DNA of 64,000 nt from Thalassospira povalilytica (GCF_002844235.1 NZ_PGTS01000003.1:372001-436000); one strand, 5' to 3'; numbered from the stretch's first letter, positions 35,135-44,478 are shown. Made by a program: numbers and translations. The notes: generated by a model not told the origin, from the letters alone.

Positions 35135-35983
35135 ATGACGCGCGCACATAAAATGTTTGGCCTGAAAACCTTTACCCTGGGCATTTTGCTTTCGGGATTG
35201 CTGGTGGCTGGTATCGGGCCGATGGCATCTGATGCGGTTGCAACCCAAAAGAACAGCTGGTCTGCTGTTCCGTTCGGGCCATTTCACTGGCAATTGCAGG
35301 GCGAAATTGCCGATGATGTCACAGCTTCAAAAATCATCGGTGCGGATCTTTATGAAGTCACCGCAGCACAAATACGCGATTGGCGGGAAGCCGGGCTTTT
35401 TCCGGTCTGTTATATCAATGTTGGTGCGCTCGAAGACTGGCGCGAAGATTACGTCGATTTTCCCGAACATGTGGTAGGCAATGCTTATTGGGGATGGAAC
35501 GGGGAATACTGGCTTGATATCGCACGGTTTGAACATTTTGCCGATGTCATGACCGCACGATTTGATCTGTGCCGGGACAAGGGGTTTCTTGGTGTTGAAC
35601 CCGATAATATTGACGGTTACGAGGCCGACCTTTCCAACAAGACAACCGGGTTTGACCTGAAACGAACCGATCAGCTGCGCTATATCCGGTGGCTGATTGA
35701 TCTTGCCCATCAGCGCGGTCTTGCCATCGGACAGAAAAATGCCCCAGAACTGGTCGGTGATCTGGTTGATCAGATGGATTTTGCCATCCTTGAATCAGCC
35801 TTTCGGTTAGGCTTCATGGATGCGTTTGATCCCTATATTACGCGTGGCAAACCGGTCTTTGCCGTGGAATATCGCGAAGAAGGTGCAAATGCCGCACGCT
35901 TTTGTCCGGTTGCCCGCAACCATGGCTTTCAGGGTGTGATTGCAAGTCTTGAACTTGATCAAACCCCGCAAAACTGCCCTTGA
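35135..35983 (+). CDS. Secreted GH114-like (endo-alpha-1,4-polygalactosaminidase family) protein
   Basis: From the ATG at 35135 a signal peptide (KTFTLGILLSGLLVAGIGP, cleavage near SDA or VAT) precedes a TIM-barrel-like domain of about 245 residues. Family signatures are WQLQGEIADDV, FPVCYINVGALEDWREDY, WLDIARFEHFADVM, KGFLGVEPDNIDGYE and LAIGQKNAPELV. The acidic pair in GVEPDNID is the likely active-site region of this family. GH114 enzymes cut galactosaminogalactan-type polysaccharides; bacterial members are mostly untested. It lies just before cobO (54-bp gap) inside the cobalamin cluster, with no obvious functional tie. Confidence 0.8.
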   Translation: MTRAHKMFGLKTFTLGILLSGLLVAGIGPMASDAVATQKNSWSAVPFGPFHWQLQGEIADDVTASKIIGADLYEVTAAQIRDWREAGLFPVCYINVGALEDWREDYVDFPEHVVGNAYWGWNGEYWLDIARFEHFADVMTARFDLCRDKGFLGVEPDNIDGYEADLSNKTTGFDLKRTDQLRYIRWLIDLAHQRGLAIGQKNAPELVGDLVDQMDFAILESAFRLGFMDAFDPYITRGKPVFAVEYREEGANAARFCPVARNHGFQGVIASLELDQTPQNCP

Positions 35984-36036
35984 TCAAAGATGCGCTTTCG
36001 CCGCATTGTGGGGGCGCATATCAAAGGGAAGAAACC

Positions 36037-36663
36037 ATGACCGATAAAAGCCAGCCTGACGTCGATATCAACGCGCGCCACGATGAAAAAATGAAGAAAA
36101 TCAAGGCCGCGCGCGACAAGATGATGGCCCAGAAGATCGATAAAAAAGGCCTGATCATTGTCCATACCGGCAAGGGCAAGGGGAAATCATCCTCGGCCTT
36201 TGGCATGGCGATGCGCTGTGTCGGTCACGATATGAAGGTCGGCGTGGTACAGTTCATCAAAGGCGGCTGGGAAACCGGCGAGGCAAAGCTTTTGAAAAAA
36301 TTCCCCGATCTTTGTGAATTCCATGCCATGGGGGCCGGTTTTACCTGGGAAACCCAGAACCGGGCGCAGGATGTGGCACTGGCGCGTGAAGCCTGGAACA
36401 AGGCATTGGAAATGCTGCGCGATCCAAGCTTTTCCATGGTCATCCTTGACGAGATCAATATCGTCCTGCGCTATGACTTCCTGCCGCTTGATGATGTGCT
36501 TGATGCGCTGTCAAACAAGCTGCCCGATCAGCATATTGTCCTGACCGGGCGCAATGCACCAGATACCCTGATCGAAGCAGCCGATCTGGTAACTGAAATG
36601 ACCATGATCAAACACCCGTTCCGCGAACAGGGGATCAAGGCGCAGATCGGTGTCGAATTCTGA
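36037..36663 (+). CDS. cobO: Cob(I)yrinic acid a,c-diamide adenosyltransferase
   Basis: Adds the 5'-deoxyadenosyl ligand to reduced cobalt in corrinoids. LIIVHTGKGKGKSSSAFGMA is the reversed-orientation P-loop of the CobA/CobO class, followed by VGVVQFIKGGWETGE and MVILDEINIVLRYDFL. The ATG at 36037, with AGGGAAG upstream, replaces a start 57 bp earlier that overlaps the previous gene. Length is 208 residues, with a charged N-terminal helix that closes over the corrinoid. cobQ follows after 57 bp. Confidence 0.95.
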   Translation: MTDKSQPDVDINARHDEKMKKIKAARDKMMAQKIDKKGLIIVHTGKGKGKSSSAFGMAMRCVGHDMKVGVVQFIKGGWETGEAKLLKKFPDLCEFHAMGAGFTWETQNRAQDVALAREAWNKALEMLRDPSFSMVILDEINIVLRYDFLPLDDVLDALSNKLPDQHIVLTGRNAPDTLIEAADLVTEMTMIKHPFREQGIKAQIGVEF

Positions 36664-36720
36664 TCCGCATTGTGATGATCTGTCGTTTCAAACGGCAATG
36701 ATGAAAGTTTTGAAACCGGA

Positions 36721-38265
36721 ATGAACGCGCAATCTGTTCCTGCTTTGATGCTTCAGGGGACCGGATCGGATGTCGGCAAATCAATGCTGGTGGCCGGATT
36801 GTGCCGTGCTTTTGCACGTCGCGGGCTTCGTGTGCGTCCGTTCAAACCGCAAAACATGTCCAACAATGCGGCCGTCACCGACGATGGCGGGGAAATCGGC
36901 CGTGCGCAGGCGCTTCAGGCCCGGGCCGCCGGTGTGCCGACCACGGTGCATATGAACCCGGTTTTGCTCAAACCACAAAGCGATATTGGTGCCCAAGTCG
37001 TGGTGCAGGGCAAAGTGCTGACCAGTGCCAAGGCCCGCGACTATTACCGCCTTAAACGCGATCTTCTGCCAAAGGTGATCGAAAGTTTCGAGATCATGGC
37101 AAATGATGCCGATCTTGTTCTGGTCGAAGGCGCCGGATCCCCGGCCGAGGTCAATCTGCGGGCATCCGATATCGCCAATATGGGCTTTGCCGAGGCCGCC
37201 GGTGTGCCGGTTATTCTGGTCGGCGATATAGATCGCGGCGGGGTGATTGCATCGATCGTCGGGACCCATGCCCTGCTGTCTGATAGTGATCGCAAATGGC
37301 TGCGTGGTTATGTCATCAACAAGTTTCGCGGTGATGTGTCTCTGTTTGCATCGGCAACCGACATCATTGAACAGACCTGCGGCTTAAAAAGTTACGGTAT
37401 CGCAACGTATTGGCCCGGTGCCCATAAATTGCCCGCCGAAGATGGTGTTGCGCTTGAAAAGGCCGGGAAATATCAGCGTAAGCAGCATGGTGTGTCTGGT
37501 CCTGTGATCCGCATTGCCGTGCCGCATTTGCCGCGCATCGCCAATTTTGACGATCTTGATCCGCTTGCCGCCGAGGCAGATGTCGAACTTCTGGTGATCA
37601 AACCGGGTCAGGTGATCCCGGCTGATTGCGATCTGGTGCTGCTGCCCGGATCAAAATCGACCATGGCCGATCTGCGCTTTTTAAAGGAACAGGGCTGGGA
37701 TATCGACATTCTGGCCCACCACCGGCGCGGCGGGGCGGTTATCGGCATTTGTGGCGGCTATCAGATGCTGGGACGCATGGTTCATGACCCCGATGGTGTC
37801 GAAGGCGAACCGGGCAGTGAAACCGGTCTGGGATTGCTTGATGTTGAAACCGTCATGGCTGGTGACAAGACCTTGCGCAAGACTGATGGGCTGACCGTCA
37901 TGTCCCATGCCCCGTCATCCGGGGCGCTGTTTTCTGCCGATGTCGCGGTGAACGGCTATGAAATCCATATGGGCCGAACCGATGGCCCCGATCGGGCACG
38001 GGGCTGGCTGACACTTGCCGGGATTTCCGAACCCGATGGGGCAATCAGCACGGACGGGCGCGTGATGGGATGCTATCTACATGGCCTTTTTGGCAGTGAC
38101 GCCTTTCGTCAGAACCTTCTGGCATCGCTTGGCGGGAAAGATCGTGTCGCCTTGCATGATTTCGAAGCCGGAGTCGATACTGCCCTTGATGAATTGGCCG
38201 ATCATCTCGAAGCCTGTCTTGACCCTGATGGCCTGCTTGAATTGGCCAGAAGCCGGACCAAATAG
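36721..38265 (+). CDS. cobQ: Cobyric acid synthase
   Basis: ATP- and glutamine-dependent amidation of corrin side chains b, d, e and g. The N-terminal half is a dethiobiotin-synthetase-like ATPase: [18 protein letters not shown] and [29 protein letters not shown] is a second family block. The C-terminal half is a class I glutamine amidotransferase with [11 protein letters not shown] (nucleophile Cys) and [10 protein letters not shown] carrying the His. Length of 514 residues is somewhat above the usual ~490. It works after CobO on adenosylcobyrinic acid diamide. Confidence 0.95.
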   Translation: MNAQSVPALMLQGTGSDVGKSMLVAGLCRAFARRGLRVRPFKPQNMSNNAAVTDDGGEIGRAQALQARAAGVPTTVHMNPVLLKPQSDIGAQVVVQGKVLTSAKARDYYRLKRDLLPKVIESFEIMANDADLVLVEGAGSPAEVNLRASDIANMGFAEAAGVPVILVGDIDRGGVIASIVGTHALLSDSDRKWLRGYVINKFRGDVSLFASATDIIEQTCGLKSYGIATYWPGAHKLPAEDGVALEKAGKYQRKQHGVSGPVIRIAVPHLPRIANFDDLDPLAAEADVELLVIKPGQVIPADCDLVLLPGSKSTMADLRFLKEQGWDIDILAHHRRGGAVIGICGGYQMLGRMVHDPDGVEGEPGSETGLGLLDVETVMAGDKTLRKTDGLTVMSHAPSSGALFSADVAVNGYEIHMGRTDGPDRARGWLTLAGISEPDGAISTDGRVMGCYLHGLFGSDAFRQNLLASLGGKDRVALHDFEAGVDTALDELADHLEACLDPDGLLELARSRTK

Positions 38266-38482
38266 CCGTTTGTCGGACTTTCGATCCGTGTTGTTTGGCA
38301 AAAGGGTGAAAATCACACAACAATTGCGTGGAAGGCCTTTACTTCCGCCCTGTTGCGTGGTTTGACAGATTTCGCAATTCCGGTTCTGAAATGAACTTTA
38401 TGAATTGCCGTATTGCCGATGCCCTCACAGTGCTGGCGGGTCTTTGCAAAACGTTCATCCTTGGTCGGGTATCTTCACGTCT
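38266..38482. other. Gap between cobQ and the GST gene
   Basis: No gene or clear terminator is seen in these 217 bp. It should include the promoter for the GST-methyltransferase pair. Confidence 0.4.
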
Positions 38483-39157
38483 ATGCGTCAGTTATATCAT
38501 TTTTGGCTCTCACCATTTTCGCGCAAAGTGCGCCTGGTCCTTGCCGAGAAAAAACTAGAATTCGAACTGAAAGCCGAACCGGTATGGGAACGGCGTGACG
38601 AATTCCTGTTGCTCAATCCGGCCGGCGAAGTACCCGTGCTTGAGGATGAAGACGGCACTGTTCTGTGTGACTCGACCGTGATTTGCGAATATCTCGACGA
38701 GATTTCTGACGAAGAACCCAGACTGTTTGGATCAAATCCCAAGGAACGTGCGGAGATCCGCCGCCTTGTTGCTTGGTTTGATGGCAAGTTCAATCGCGAG
38801 GTCACCGACCATCTGCTTGGTGAGAAGCTGCTTAAGCGGTTCTTCTCAACCGGCACCCCCGATACCAAGGTCCTGCGCGCCGGGCGCACCAATGCGGCCT
38901 ATCATCTTGATTATATCGGCTGGTTGTTTGAACGCCGGAACTGGCTTGCCGGGGATCACCTGACCATGGCCGATCTGGCGGCTGCGGCACAGGTGTCGGT
39001 GATCGACTATATGGGCGATATCAACTGGTCCAAACATCCGCGTGCCAAGGACTGGTACATGCGGATCAAAAGTCGCCCGTCCATGCGCGACATTCTTGCC
39101 GACCGACAGGCAAGTTTCCCGCCATCCAGTCACTATGCCGAACTGGATTTTGAATGA
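38483..39157 (+). CDS. fzlA: Glutathione S-transferase-like protein, probably FzlA
   Basis: A 224-residue GST-fold protein starting MRQLYHFWLSPFSRKVRLVL. The thioredoxin-like half has FLLLNPAGEVPVLEDEDG and CDSTVICEYLDE; the helical half has RRLVAWFDGKFNREVTDHLL, NWLAGDHLTMADLAAAAQ and ends SSHYAELDFE. The whole pattern, including the conserved acidic-aromatic C-terminus, agrees with FzlA, the FtsZ-binding GST-like protein of alphaproteobacteria needed for constriction; those proteins lack normal GST activity. The NDUFA9-like and YeeZ-like genes nearby fit the usual alphaproteobacterial neighbourhood as I recall it. The methyltransferase gene overlaps its end by ATGA. Confidence 0.7.
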   Translation: MRQLYHFWLSPFSRKVRLVLAEKKLEFELKAEPVWERRDEFLLLNPAGEVPVLEDEDGTVLCDSTVICEYLDEISDEEPRLFGSNPKERAEIRRLVAWFDGKFNREVTDHLLGEKLLKRFFSTGTPDTKVLRAGRTNAAYHLDYIGWLFERRNWLAGDHLTMADLAAAAQVSVIDYMGDINWSKHPRAKDWYMRIKSRPSMRDILADRQASFPPSSHYAELDFE

Positions 39158-39966
39158 CGAATTCATCCAATTCAGATGAATTCTACCCTGCGGGAAGCCT
39201 GAATACGGCAAGTTACGATCTTCGTGCTGATCTTGATCGCAAGTTTTTTGATGATCCCGTTCCATTCTATACCCGTCTTGCAAAAAGCCTTGCGACCGGG
39301 TATGGCGTTCTTGAACTGGGCTGTGGCACCGGGCGTATCAGTGCCGCGATTGCGCGTCTCGGGATTGCGGTAACCGGGCTTGATCTGTCGCCGGCGATGC
39401 TTGATCAGGCACGCGCGAACTATCCCGATATTGACTGGCATCTTGGCAATATGTGCGACTTTGATCTGGGCCGGGTTTTTGATCTTGTCATCATCCCGTT
39501 TCGCGGGCTTCAGGAAGTCACCGATATCACCGATCAAAGACGTGCCCTTGACCGTGCCTTTGCCCATCTTAAACTTGGCGGGGCGCTGGCCCTTGATCTG
39601 ATGGATCCGGATTTGCGCTATTGCCTGCCCGAAGGTGATCCTGATTTTGTCGAACTGCCGGTCTTTCCGATGCCTGATGGTATTGGCAGGCCCGACAGCC
39701 GATTGCGGATCACTGCAATGGAACGCACCAATGATCCCCTGACCCAGCGGTTCAGCGAACATTGGCGGTTTGAGGAAATCGGTCCTGACGGTGATGTGCG
39801 TCGCCGCGAAGAGGCTTGGCATCATCTGCGCTGGATTACACGCAGTGAAATGCGACTGATGCTGGAGCTTTCAGGTTTCATTTCGATAACGGAATTTTCT
39901 GATTTCAACGGCAGTCCGCCGCGATATGCCAGCAATCAGGTCTGGATGGCAAAACGGCCGGACTGA
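39154..39966 (+). CDS. Class I SAM-dependent methyltransferase
   Basis: A 270-residue protein with the SAM-binding motif VLELGCGTGRISAAIARLG, then VTGLDLSPAMLDQARANYP and a motif IV-like FDLVIIPFRGLQEV. The later LKLGGALALDLMDPDL completes a Rossmann methyltransferase. Such proteins may act on small molecules, lipids or RNA; the substrate is not apparent. It is translationally coupled to the fzlA-like gene by ATGA. A bidirectional hairpin terminator overlaps its last codons. Confidence 0.85.
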   Translation: MTNSSNSDEFYPAGSLNTASYDLRADLDRKFFDDPVPFYTRLAKSLATGYGVLELGCGTGRISAAIARLGIAVTGLDLSPAMLDQARANYPDIDWHLGNMCDFDLGRVFDLVIIPFRGLQEVTDITDQRRALDRAFAHLKLGGALALDLMDPDLRYCLPEGDPDFVELPVFPMPDGIGRPDSRLRITAMERTNDPLTQRFSEHWRFEEIGPDGDVRRREEAWHHLRWITRSEMRLMLELSGFISITEFSDFNGSPPRYASNQVWMAKRPD

Positions 39967-39979
39967 TGCCCGGCCGTTT
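39952..39979. terminator. Convergent terminator overlapping the methyltransferase stop
   Basis: AAACGGCCGG (39952-39961) and CCGGCCGTTT (39970-39979) form a 10-bp stem with an 8-nt loop. Flanking A/T bases let it act for both the methyltransferase and the convergent PstS-like gene. Confidence 0.7.
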
Positions 39980-40004
39980 CGAGATGCTTGGATAAATCCG
40001 GCGC

Positions 40005-41036
40005 TTAGTGGGCCGCAAATTTCTTTGATGTGGCCAGGGTTTCCTGACGTTCTTCTTCGGTCAGCGGCACCAGACCGTTTTCAACCAGAAGCCCCTCCTC
40101 GCCAATGACGGCCTCGGACACATAGGTCGATACGAACGCCCCCAATGACCGCACAAGCTGTTCGTGGTCATCCTTGACGTAAAGATAAAGCGCGCGGGAC
40201 CCCGGATAGCTGCCATCAAGGATGGTTTCATAATCCGGTTCAATGCCGTTGATGGTTATGCCGCGAAGCTTTTCACGGTTACGCTCAAGATTGTTAAAGC
40301 CCATCACCCCATAGGATGTCGGATCCTTTTCAAGCTTGCTGATCACAAGGCGGTCATTCTCGCCGGCTTCGATATAGGCACCGTCTTCGCGGATGGTCCG
40401 GCACAACAAACGGAAGCTGTCGGGATCGGATGATTCAAGACTTGCGATATCGGCAAAGGTCGAACAACCCTTATCAAGCAGAAGCTGCCCCATCAGGTCA
40501 CGGGTGCCCGATGTCGGCGGCGGACCATAAACCCGGATTTTCAGATCGGGAAGCGACGGATCGACATCGGACCATTTAACATTCGGGTTGGGAACGCTTG
40601 CGCCATTGACCGGAATGGTCCGTGCGAGTGCCAGATAAAGCTGGCGGGCGGTAAGCGACATAGTCGGAGCTTCACGCGATCCCAGCAAGACAATACCGTC
40701 ATAGCCGATCTTGATTTCACTGATCTTGCGGACCGAATTGGCTGCGCAAATCGCGGTTTCGGACCCGGAAATCGGACGCGATGCATCAACGATATCGGGA
40801 TATTGTTCGCCAACACCGCCACAGAACAGCTTGAAGCCGCCGCCTGATCCGGTGCTTTCGACCACCGGGGCCGGTTCGCCGGTTGTTCTGGCAAAATGTT
40901 CTGCGACCTTGGTGGTCAGCGGAAAAATTGTCGAAGACCCGACAATACGAACCTGATCACGTGCCTGTGCCGCTGAAACAACAGAAACAAGTGCAATAGA
41001 TGCGGCCATGGCAGTCACGGCAAACGTGCGACGCAT
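40005..41036 (-). CDS. PstS-like phosphate-binding periplasmic protein
   Basis: From ATG 41036 (GGGGGA upstream) a signal peptide ending SAAQA precedes a 320-residue solute-binding protein. VRIVGSSTIFPLTTKVAEHF, STGSGGGFKLFCGG, DASRPISGSE and PPPTSGTRDLMGQLL are the phosphate-contacting loops of the PstS family. ABC partners pstC, pstA and pstB are not adjacent. Such stand-alone PstS-like proteins may feed a distant Pst transporter, scavenge phosphate at low levels, or act in signalling. No Pho box was recognised in the 97-bp gap upstream. Confidence 0.85.
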   Translation of the reverse strand: MRRTFAVTAMAASIALVSVVSAAQARDQVRIVGSSTIFPLTTKVAEHFARTTGEPAPVVESTGSGGGFKLFCGGVGEQYPDIVDASRPISGSETAICAANSVRKISEIKIGYDGIVLLGSREAPTMSLTARQLYLALARTIPVNGASVPNPNVKWSDVDPSLPDLKIRVYGPPPTSGTRDLMGQLLLDKGCSTFADIASLESSDPDSFRLLCRTIREDGAYIEAGENDRLVISKLEKDPTSYGVMGFNNLERNREKLRGITINGIEPDYETILDGSYPGSRALYLYVKDDHEQLVRSLGAFVSTYVSEAVIGEEGLLVENGLVPLTEEERQETLATSKKFAAH

Positions 41037-41133
41037 TTCGTCCCCCAAAATGGTGTCCGGTCAAATCCGGGATCACTGATCACCAGACATATACAAAGGA
41101 TGCTGGTTTCGGCAAACCCGGAGCATGATGCAT

Positions 41134-41958
41134 TTAATCTGAACCGGTACGAACATCCATCTTTTCTATATTCGCTTTTGCCGCATCTGCGACAGGGGTT
41201 CCGTTTGAATTTTCTATGACATTTAGCCAGTCGCGTCGCGCCAGGTCATTTTTCCCGGCGATCTGGTACAGTTTTCCGCGTTCAAACAAGGCCTGAACGT
41301 TGTTCGGTTCAATCACCAGTGCATTTTCAACATCGGTCATGGCAAGGTCATAGCTTTCAAGCATTCGCCATGCCGACGCCCGATAGATCAGGACATCTGC
41401 CTGATTGGGATCAAGATCAAGCGACTTGTTCAGATCGTCAATCGCATCCCAATACTGCCCGGCAAGGCCAAGCGCCATCGCGCGGTCGACCCACAATTGC
41501 GGGTTATTGGGCACCAGTTCCAGTGCGCGGCTCTGATCACGCCAGGCAAATTCAAGATTGTTTGCCATCATCCAGGCCTGACCGGCCTGGGCCAGCATGC
41601 CGGCAACAACACCGGGGTCTGCCGTGCTGTCCTTGGCCAGTGCATCAAGCCGGGTTGCGGCTTCTTCATATTTGCCAAGCGATATCAATGCCACAGCAAC
41701 GCAATGGCGTGCCGGTTCTCCGCCACCCATGTCGCGCCAGGCAATAGCACTTTCAAATCCGTCTTCGGGTTTAAGCTGGGCCAGCTTGATGCAGTCCTGA
41801 TATTGCTGCTTTTCCTCAAGCGACAATGTTCCGTTGGTATCTGATCCGGTGCCAGATTGTGCATACAGGTTCGGGGCCGCCCAAATGCTGACGAAACCCG
41901 CCAGGAAAAGCGTGCCGGTGGCGCGCGAAAGGGTCGAAAGGCCGCGAAAATGTGACAT
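41134..41958 (-). CDS. Periplasmic TPR-repeat protein
   Basis: From ATG 41958 (GGAGC upstream) a signal peptide (TGTLFLAGFVSIWAAPNLYAQ, cut after YAQ or nearby) leads a 274-residue protein. At least four tetratricopeptide repeats are visible, for example SRALELVPNNPQLWVDRAMA, GQYWDAIDDLNKSLDLDPN and LAMTDVENALVIEPNNVQAL. TPR proteins mediate protein contacts. The gene precedes the PstS-like gene on the same strand with a 97-bp gap, so they may be co-transcribed. No specific partner can be named. Confidence 0.8.
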   Translation of the reverse strand: MSHFRGLSTLSRATGTLFLAGFVSIWAAPNLYAQSGTGSDTNGTLSLEEKQQYQDCIKLAQLKPEDGFESAIAWRDMGGGEPARHCVAVALISLGKYEEAATRLDALAKDSTADPGVVAGMLAQAGQAWMMANNLEFAWRDQSRALELVPNNPQLWVDRAMALGLAGQYWDAIDDLNKSLDLDPNQADVLIYRASAWRMLESYDLAMTDVENALVIEPNNVQALFERGKLYQIAGKNDLARRDWLNVIENSNGTPVADAAKANIEKMDVRTGSD

Positions 41959-42202
41959 GGCGTCAAAAGCTCCGTTTCTGGCAGGATCGGGTCGATAACA
42001 GCATAGGCACGATGGCAATGATCCACCATGCCCGAATGCCCGTCCGGCCAACAAACATGATGAAAACGGCAAGATAATGATTGTCTTGTATATGGTTTGT
42101 GGCACAAGGTCCCGAAACATCCCGGCAAAAGGTTTTGAACAGCAGGCCTGGCATCGCTACTGTGCGCACAGGGACGATCACCCATCAAATACAGGTGCCT
42201 TG

Positions 42203-43105
42203 ATGACCAATAAGCTGTTTTGTTTCGGACTGGGTTTTTCCGCACGTCTTGTGGCGGACCAATTGCGCGAAGATGGCTGGAAAATTGCCGGAACCACGCG
42301 CAGTGCCGATAAGGCAAGATTGCTTGCAACCCAGGGGATCGAGCCATTTGTTTTTGGGGATGATCAGCCCGTTGACGATATCAGGTCGGCACTGGACGGT
42401 GTTACGCATGTTCTGGTTTCGGCCCCGCCCGGCGGGGAGGGTGACCCGGTGATCCGTCATCATGGCGCCGATCTTGCTGCCCTGCCCGAAGGCACATGGA
42501 TCGGCTATTTGTCGACGACCGGCGTTTATGGCGATCGCAATGGCGGCGAAGTTACCGAAGAAGACGACCTTCTGCCAAGTGGCAAGCGCGGCCGCCGCCG
42601 GGTTGCTGCGGAAAAGGCATGGTTTGATCTGGGGCGTCGGCACGGTCTTTGTGTGCACAGTTTCCGGCTGGCGGGCATATACGGACCGGGGCGCAATGCA
42701 CTTGAAACAGTGCGATCGGGCCGCGCACGCCGGATCGTCAAACCCGGTCAGGTCTTTTCACGCATCCATGTCGAAGACATCGCCCAGACGGTTCTGGCAT
42801 CAATCAGAAAGCCCGATTGTGGCGCTGTTTACAATGTGTGCGATGATGATGCCGCCCCGCCACAGGATGTGATTGCCTATGCTTGCGGGTTGCTTGGCGT
42901 GGATCCCCCGGCCGAAGAAGACTTTGCCACCGCAAAGCTCAGCCCGATGGCCGCAAGCTTTTATGAAGATAACAAACGTGTCTCCAATGCACGGATCAAG
43001 GACGAATTGGGGGTTACGCTGCGCTATCCGGATTACCGGGCGGGTCTGATGGCTCTTTTGGACGGAATATTGGCCAAAATCGACGCCGAGCAGGAAATTG
43101 TTTAA
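42203..43105 (+). CDS. NAD(P)-dependent epimerase/reductase, YeeZ-like
   Basis: A 300-residue atypical SDR-family protein. The N-terminus reads KLFCFGLGFSARLVADQL, with a Gly-rich nucleotide loop of the YeeZ/COG0451 type. WIGYLSTTGVYGDRNGGEVTE carries the S-T-T...Y region typical of these enzymes, and FRLAGIYGPGRNALE and FSRIHVEDIAQTVLASI are further family blocks. The function of YeeZ-like enzymes is undetermined. An ATG 126 bp upstream in frame would begin with non-conserved sequence and is rejected. It is divergent from the TPR protein gene. Confidence 0.8.
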   Translation: MTNKLFCFGLGFSARLVADQLREDGWKIAGTTRSADKARLLATQGIEPFVFGDDQPVDDIRSALDGVTHVLVSAPPGGEGDPVIRHHGADLAALPEGTWIGYLSTTGVYGDRNGGEVTEEDDLLPSGKRGRRRVAAEKAWFDLGRRHGLCVHSFRLAGIYGPGRNALETVRSGRARRIVKPGQVFSRIHVEDIAQTVLASIRKPDCGAVYNVCDDDAAPPQDVIAYACGLLGVDPPAEEDFATAKLSPMAASFYEDNKRVSNARIKDELGVTLRYPDYRAGLMALLDGILAKIDAEQEIV

Positions 43106-43118
43106 CAAAACCGCATTG

Positions 43119-43146
43119 TTGACGCGGATTAAGGGTCGTATATAAC
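43119..43146 (+). promoter_or_regulatory. Sigma-70-type promoter of the NDUFA9-like gene
   Basis: TTGACG (43119-43124) and TATAAC (43141-43146) are separated by 16 bp. This is the best housekeeping promoter match I found in the window. Transcription should start near 43153, giving a leader of about 160 nt. Confidence 0.7.
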
Positions 43147-43153
43147 CCAAGTG

Positions 43154-43206
43154 CCTGCGGACAATCATATCGTCTTCGCGATGGGCACCATATGATTGTC
43201 CACAGG
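43154..43206 (+). repeat. Long inverted repeat in the leader of the NDUFA9-like gene
   Basis: CCTGCGGACAATCATAT (43154-43170) pairs with ATATGATTGTCCACAGG (43190-43206): 16 of 17 bp, one C/A mismatch, with a 19-nt loop that holds a small inner hairpin. There is no U-run after it. It lies at the predicted transcript start, so it would fold as a 5'-terminal hairpin. Confidence 0.7.
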
Positions 43207-43313
43207 ATCGTATTCGGATCGGGCCGGTCTGCTGAACCGGTCGTCACGGCAGTTGGCACCCGCAAGTCCCTGAAAATCCCGGACCTGGTGTCACCGGCAA
43301 GGAGAGAGCAAGC

Positions 43314-44321
43314 ATGGAACGTCGTATCGTAACCGTCTTTGGCGGCACCGGATTTGTTGGACGTCATATCGTCAAACGTCTGCTTGAACGTGACTTTATC
43401 GTTCGTGTTCCGACCAGAAGTTTCGAGCGGGTCAAAAAGCTCAAACCGATGGGGTATCTGGGGCAAGTCGTTCCTGTCCATTGTGATGTCCGCAACGAAG
43501 ACAGCATCAAGGGTGCGATTGACGGATCAGAAGCCGTGATCAACCTTTTGGGCATTCTTTATGAACGCGGCAGCAGCAACTTCCTGAACATTCACGTCAA
43601 GGCGGCCAAACGCATCGCCGAAGAAGCCAAGGCATGCGGCGTTAAAACCTTTGTGCATATGTCGGCGCTGGGCGTTGATAAGAACAGCTCGGCCAATTAC
43701 GCGACATCGAAGCTGGCTGGCGAAAATGCAGTGCGCGAAGTTTTCCCGACTGCCGTGATCTTCCGTCCGTCGGTGATCTTTGGCCCGAATGACAATTTCC
43801 TGAACAAATTCGCGACCATGGCGCGGTTCTCGCCGGTTCTGCCGGTGATCGGTGCGCCGGGCCTGCCGAAGGTCGACCTTGGCGAAGGCAAGGTTGATAT
43901 TCTTGGTGACGGTGGTCCGAAATTCCAGCCGGTTTACGTTGGCGATGTGGCGGATGCCTTTGTTGCTGCTGTTTGCGATGCAGGCCTTGCGGGCAAGACC
44001 TTTGAACTGGGCGGGCCGGAAACCTATTCCTTTATGGGTCTTCTGCGCGACATGTTGCGAATCACCCGTCAGCGCGCGATCCTGATGCCCGTGCCGTTCT
44101 GGCTGGCATCGATCAAGGCATTCTTCCTGCAATTCCTGCCAGTCCCGCCGATCACCCCTGATCAGGTCCGGTTGCTCAAGGTTGATAATGTCGTCTCCGA
44201 AGGTGCGGCCGGCTTTGCCGAATTGGGAATTACCCCCAACAGTCTTGAGGCCGTGGCACCGTCCTATCTGAAACGGTTCTGCCCGCCGCGCAAATCCGGC
44301 GAATTCCGCCGCTTCGTCTAG
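43314..44321 (+). CDS. Complex I NDUFA9-subunit-family protein (atypical SDR)
   Basis: A 335-residue protein starting IVTVFGGTGFVGRHIVKRLL, the Rossmann nucleotide-binding loop. INLLGILYERGSSNFLNIH, VHMSALGVDKNSSANYATSK and FRPSVIFGPNDNFLNKFA are the signatures of the NDUFA9/COG0702-like group. The eukaryotic homologue is an accessory NADPH-binding subunit of complex I; bacterial proteins may act in quinone or lipid metabolism. AAGGAGAG precedes the ATG. It has its own promoter, long leader and terminator, so it is monocistronic. Confidence 0.88.
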   Translation: MERRIVTVFGGTGFVGRHIVKRLLERDFIVRVPTRSFERVKKLKPMGYLGQVVPVHCDVRNEDSIKGAIDGSEAVINLLGILYERGSSNFLNIHVKAAKRIAEEAKACGVKTFVHMSALGVDKNSSANYATSKLAGENAVREVFPTAVIFRPSVIFGPNDNFLNKFATMARFSPVLPVIGAPGLPKVDLGEGKVDILGDGGPKFQPVYVGDVADAFVAAVCDAGLAGKTFELGGPETYSFMGLLRDMLRITRQRAILMPVPFWLASIKAFFLQFLPVPPITPDQVRLLKVDNVVSEGAAGFAELGITPNSLEAVAPSYLKRFCPPRKSGEFRRFV

Positions 44322-44410
44322 GCCGCAGCGTCGACGCAGGAGCCGGGATCAGCGACCCGTCACCGCATGACGATGACAGACCCGGATCAAAACCGGATTA
44401 AAAATCGAAA

Positions 44411-44439
44411 ACCCCGCCAGAAATCTGGCGGGGTTTTTT
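44411..44439 (+). terminator. Rho-independent terminator after the NDUFA9-like gene
   Basis: CCCCGCCAG and CTGGCGGGG make a 9-bp stem with the tetraloop AAAT, extended by A-U pairs, followed by UUUUUU. A textbook intrinsic terminator 90 bp after the stop; the flanking A-run lets it also serve the convergent chemoreceptor gene. Confidence 0.92.
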
Positions 44440-44478
44440 GCTTCATCGGATCGAAACCCGATATCGGGGCAAAACGGA

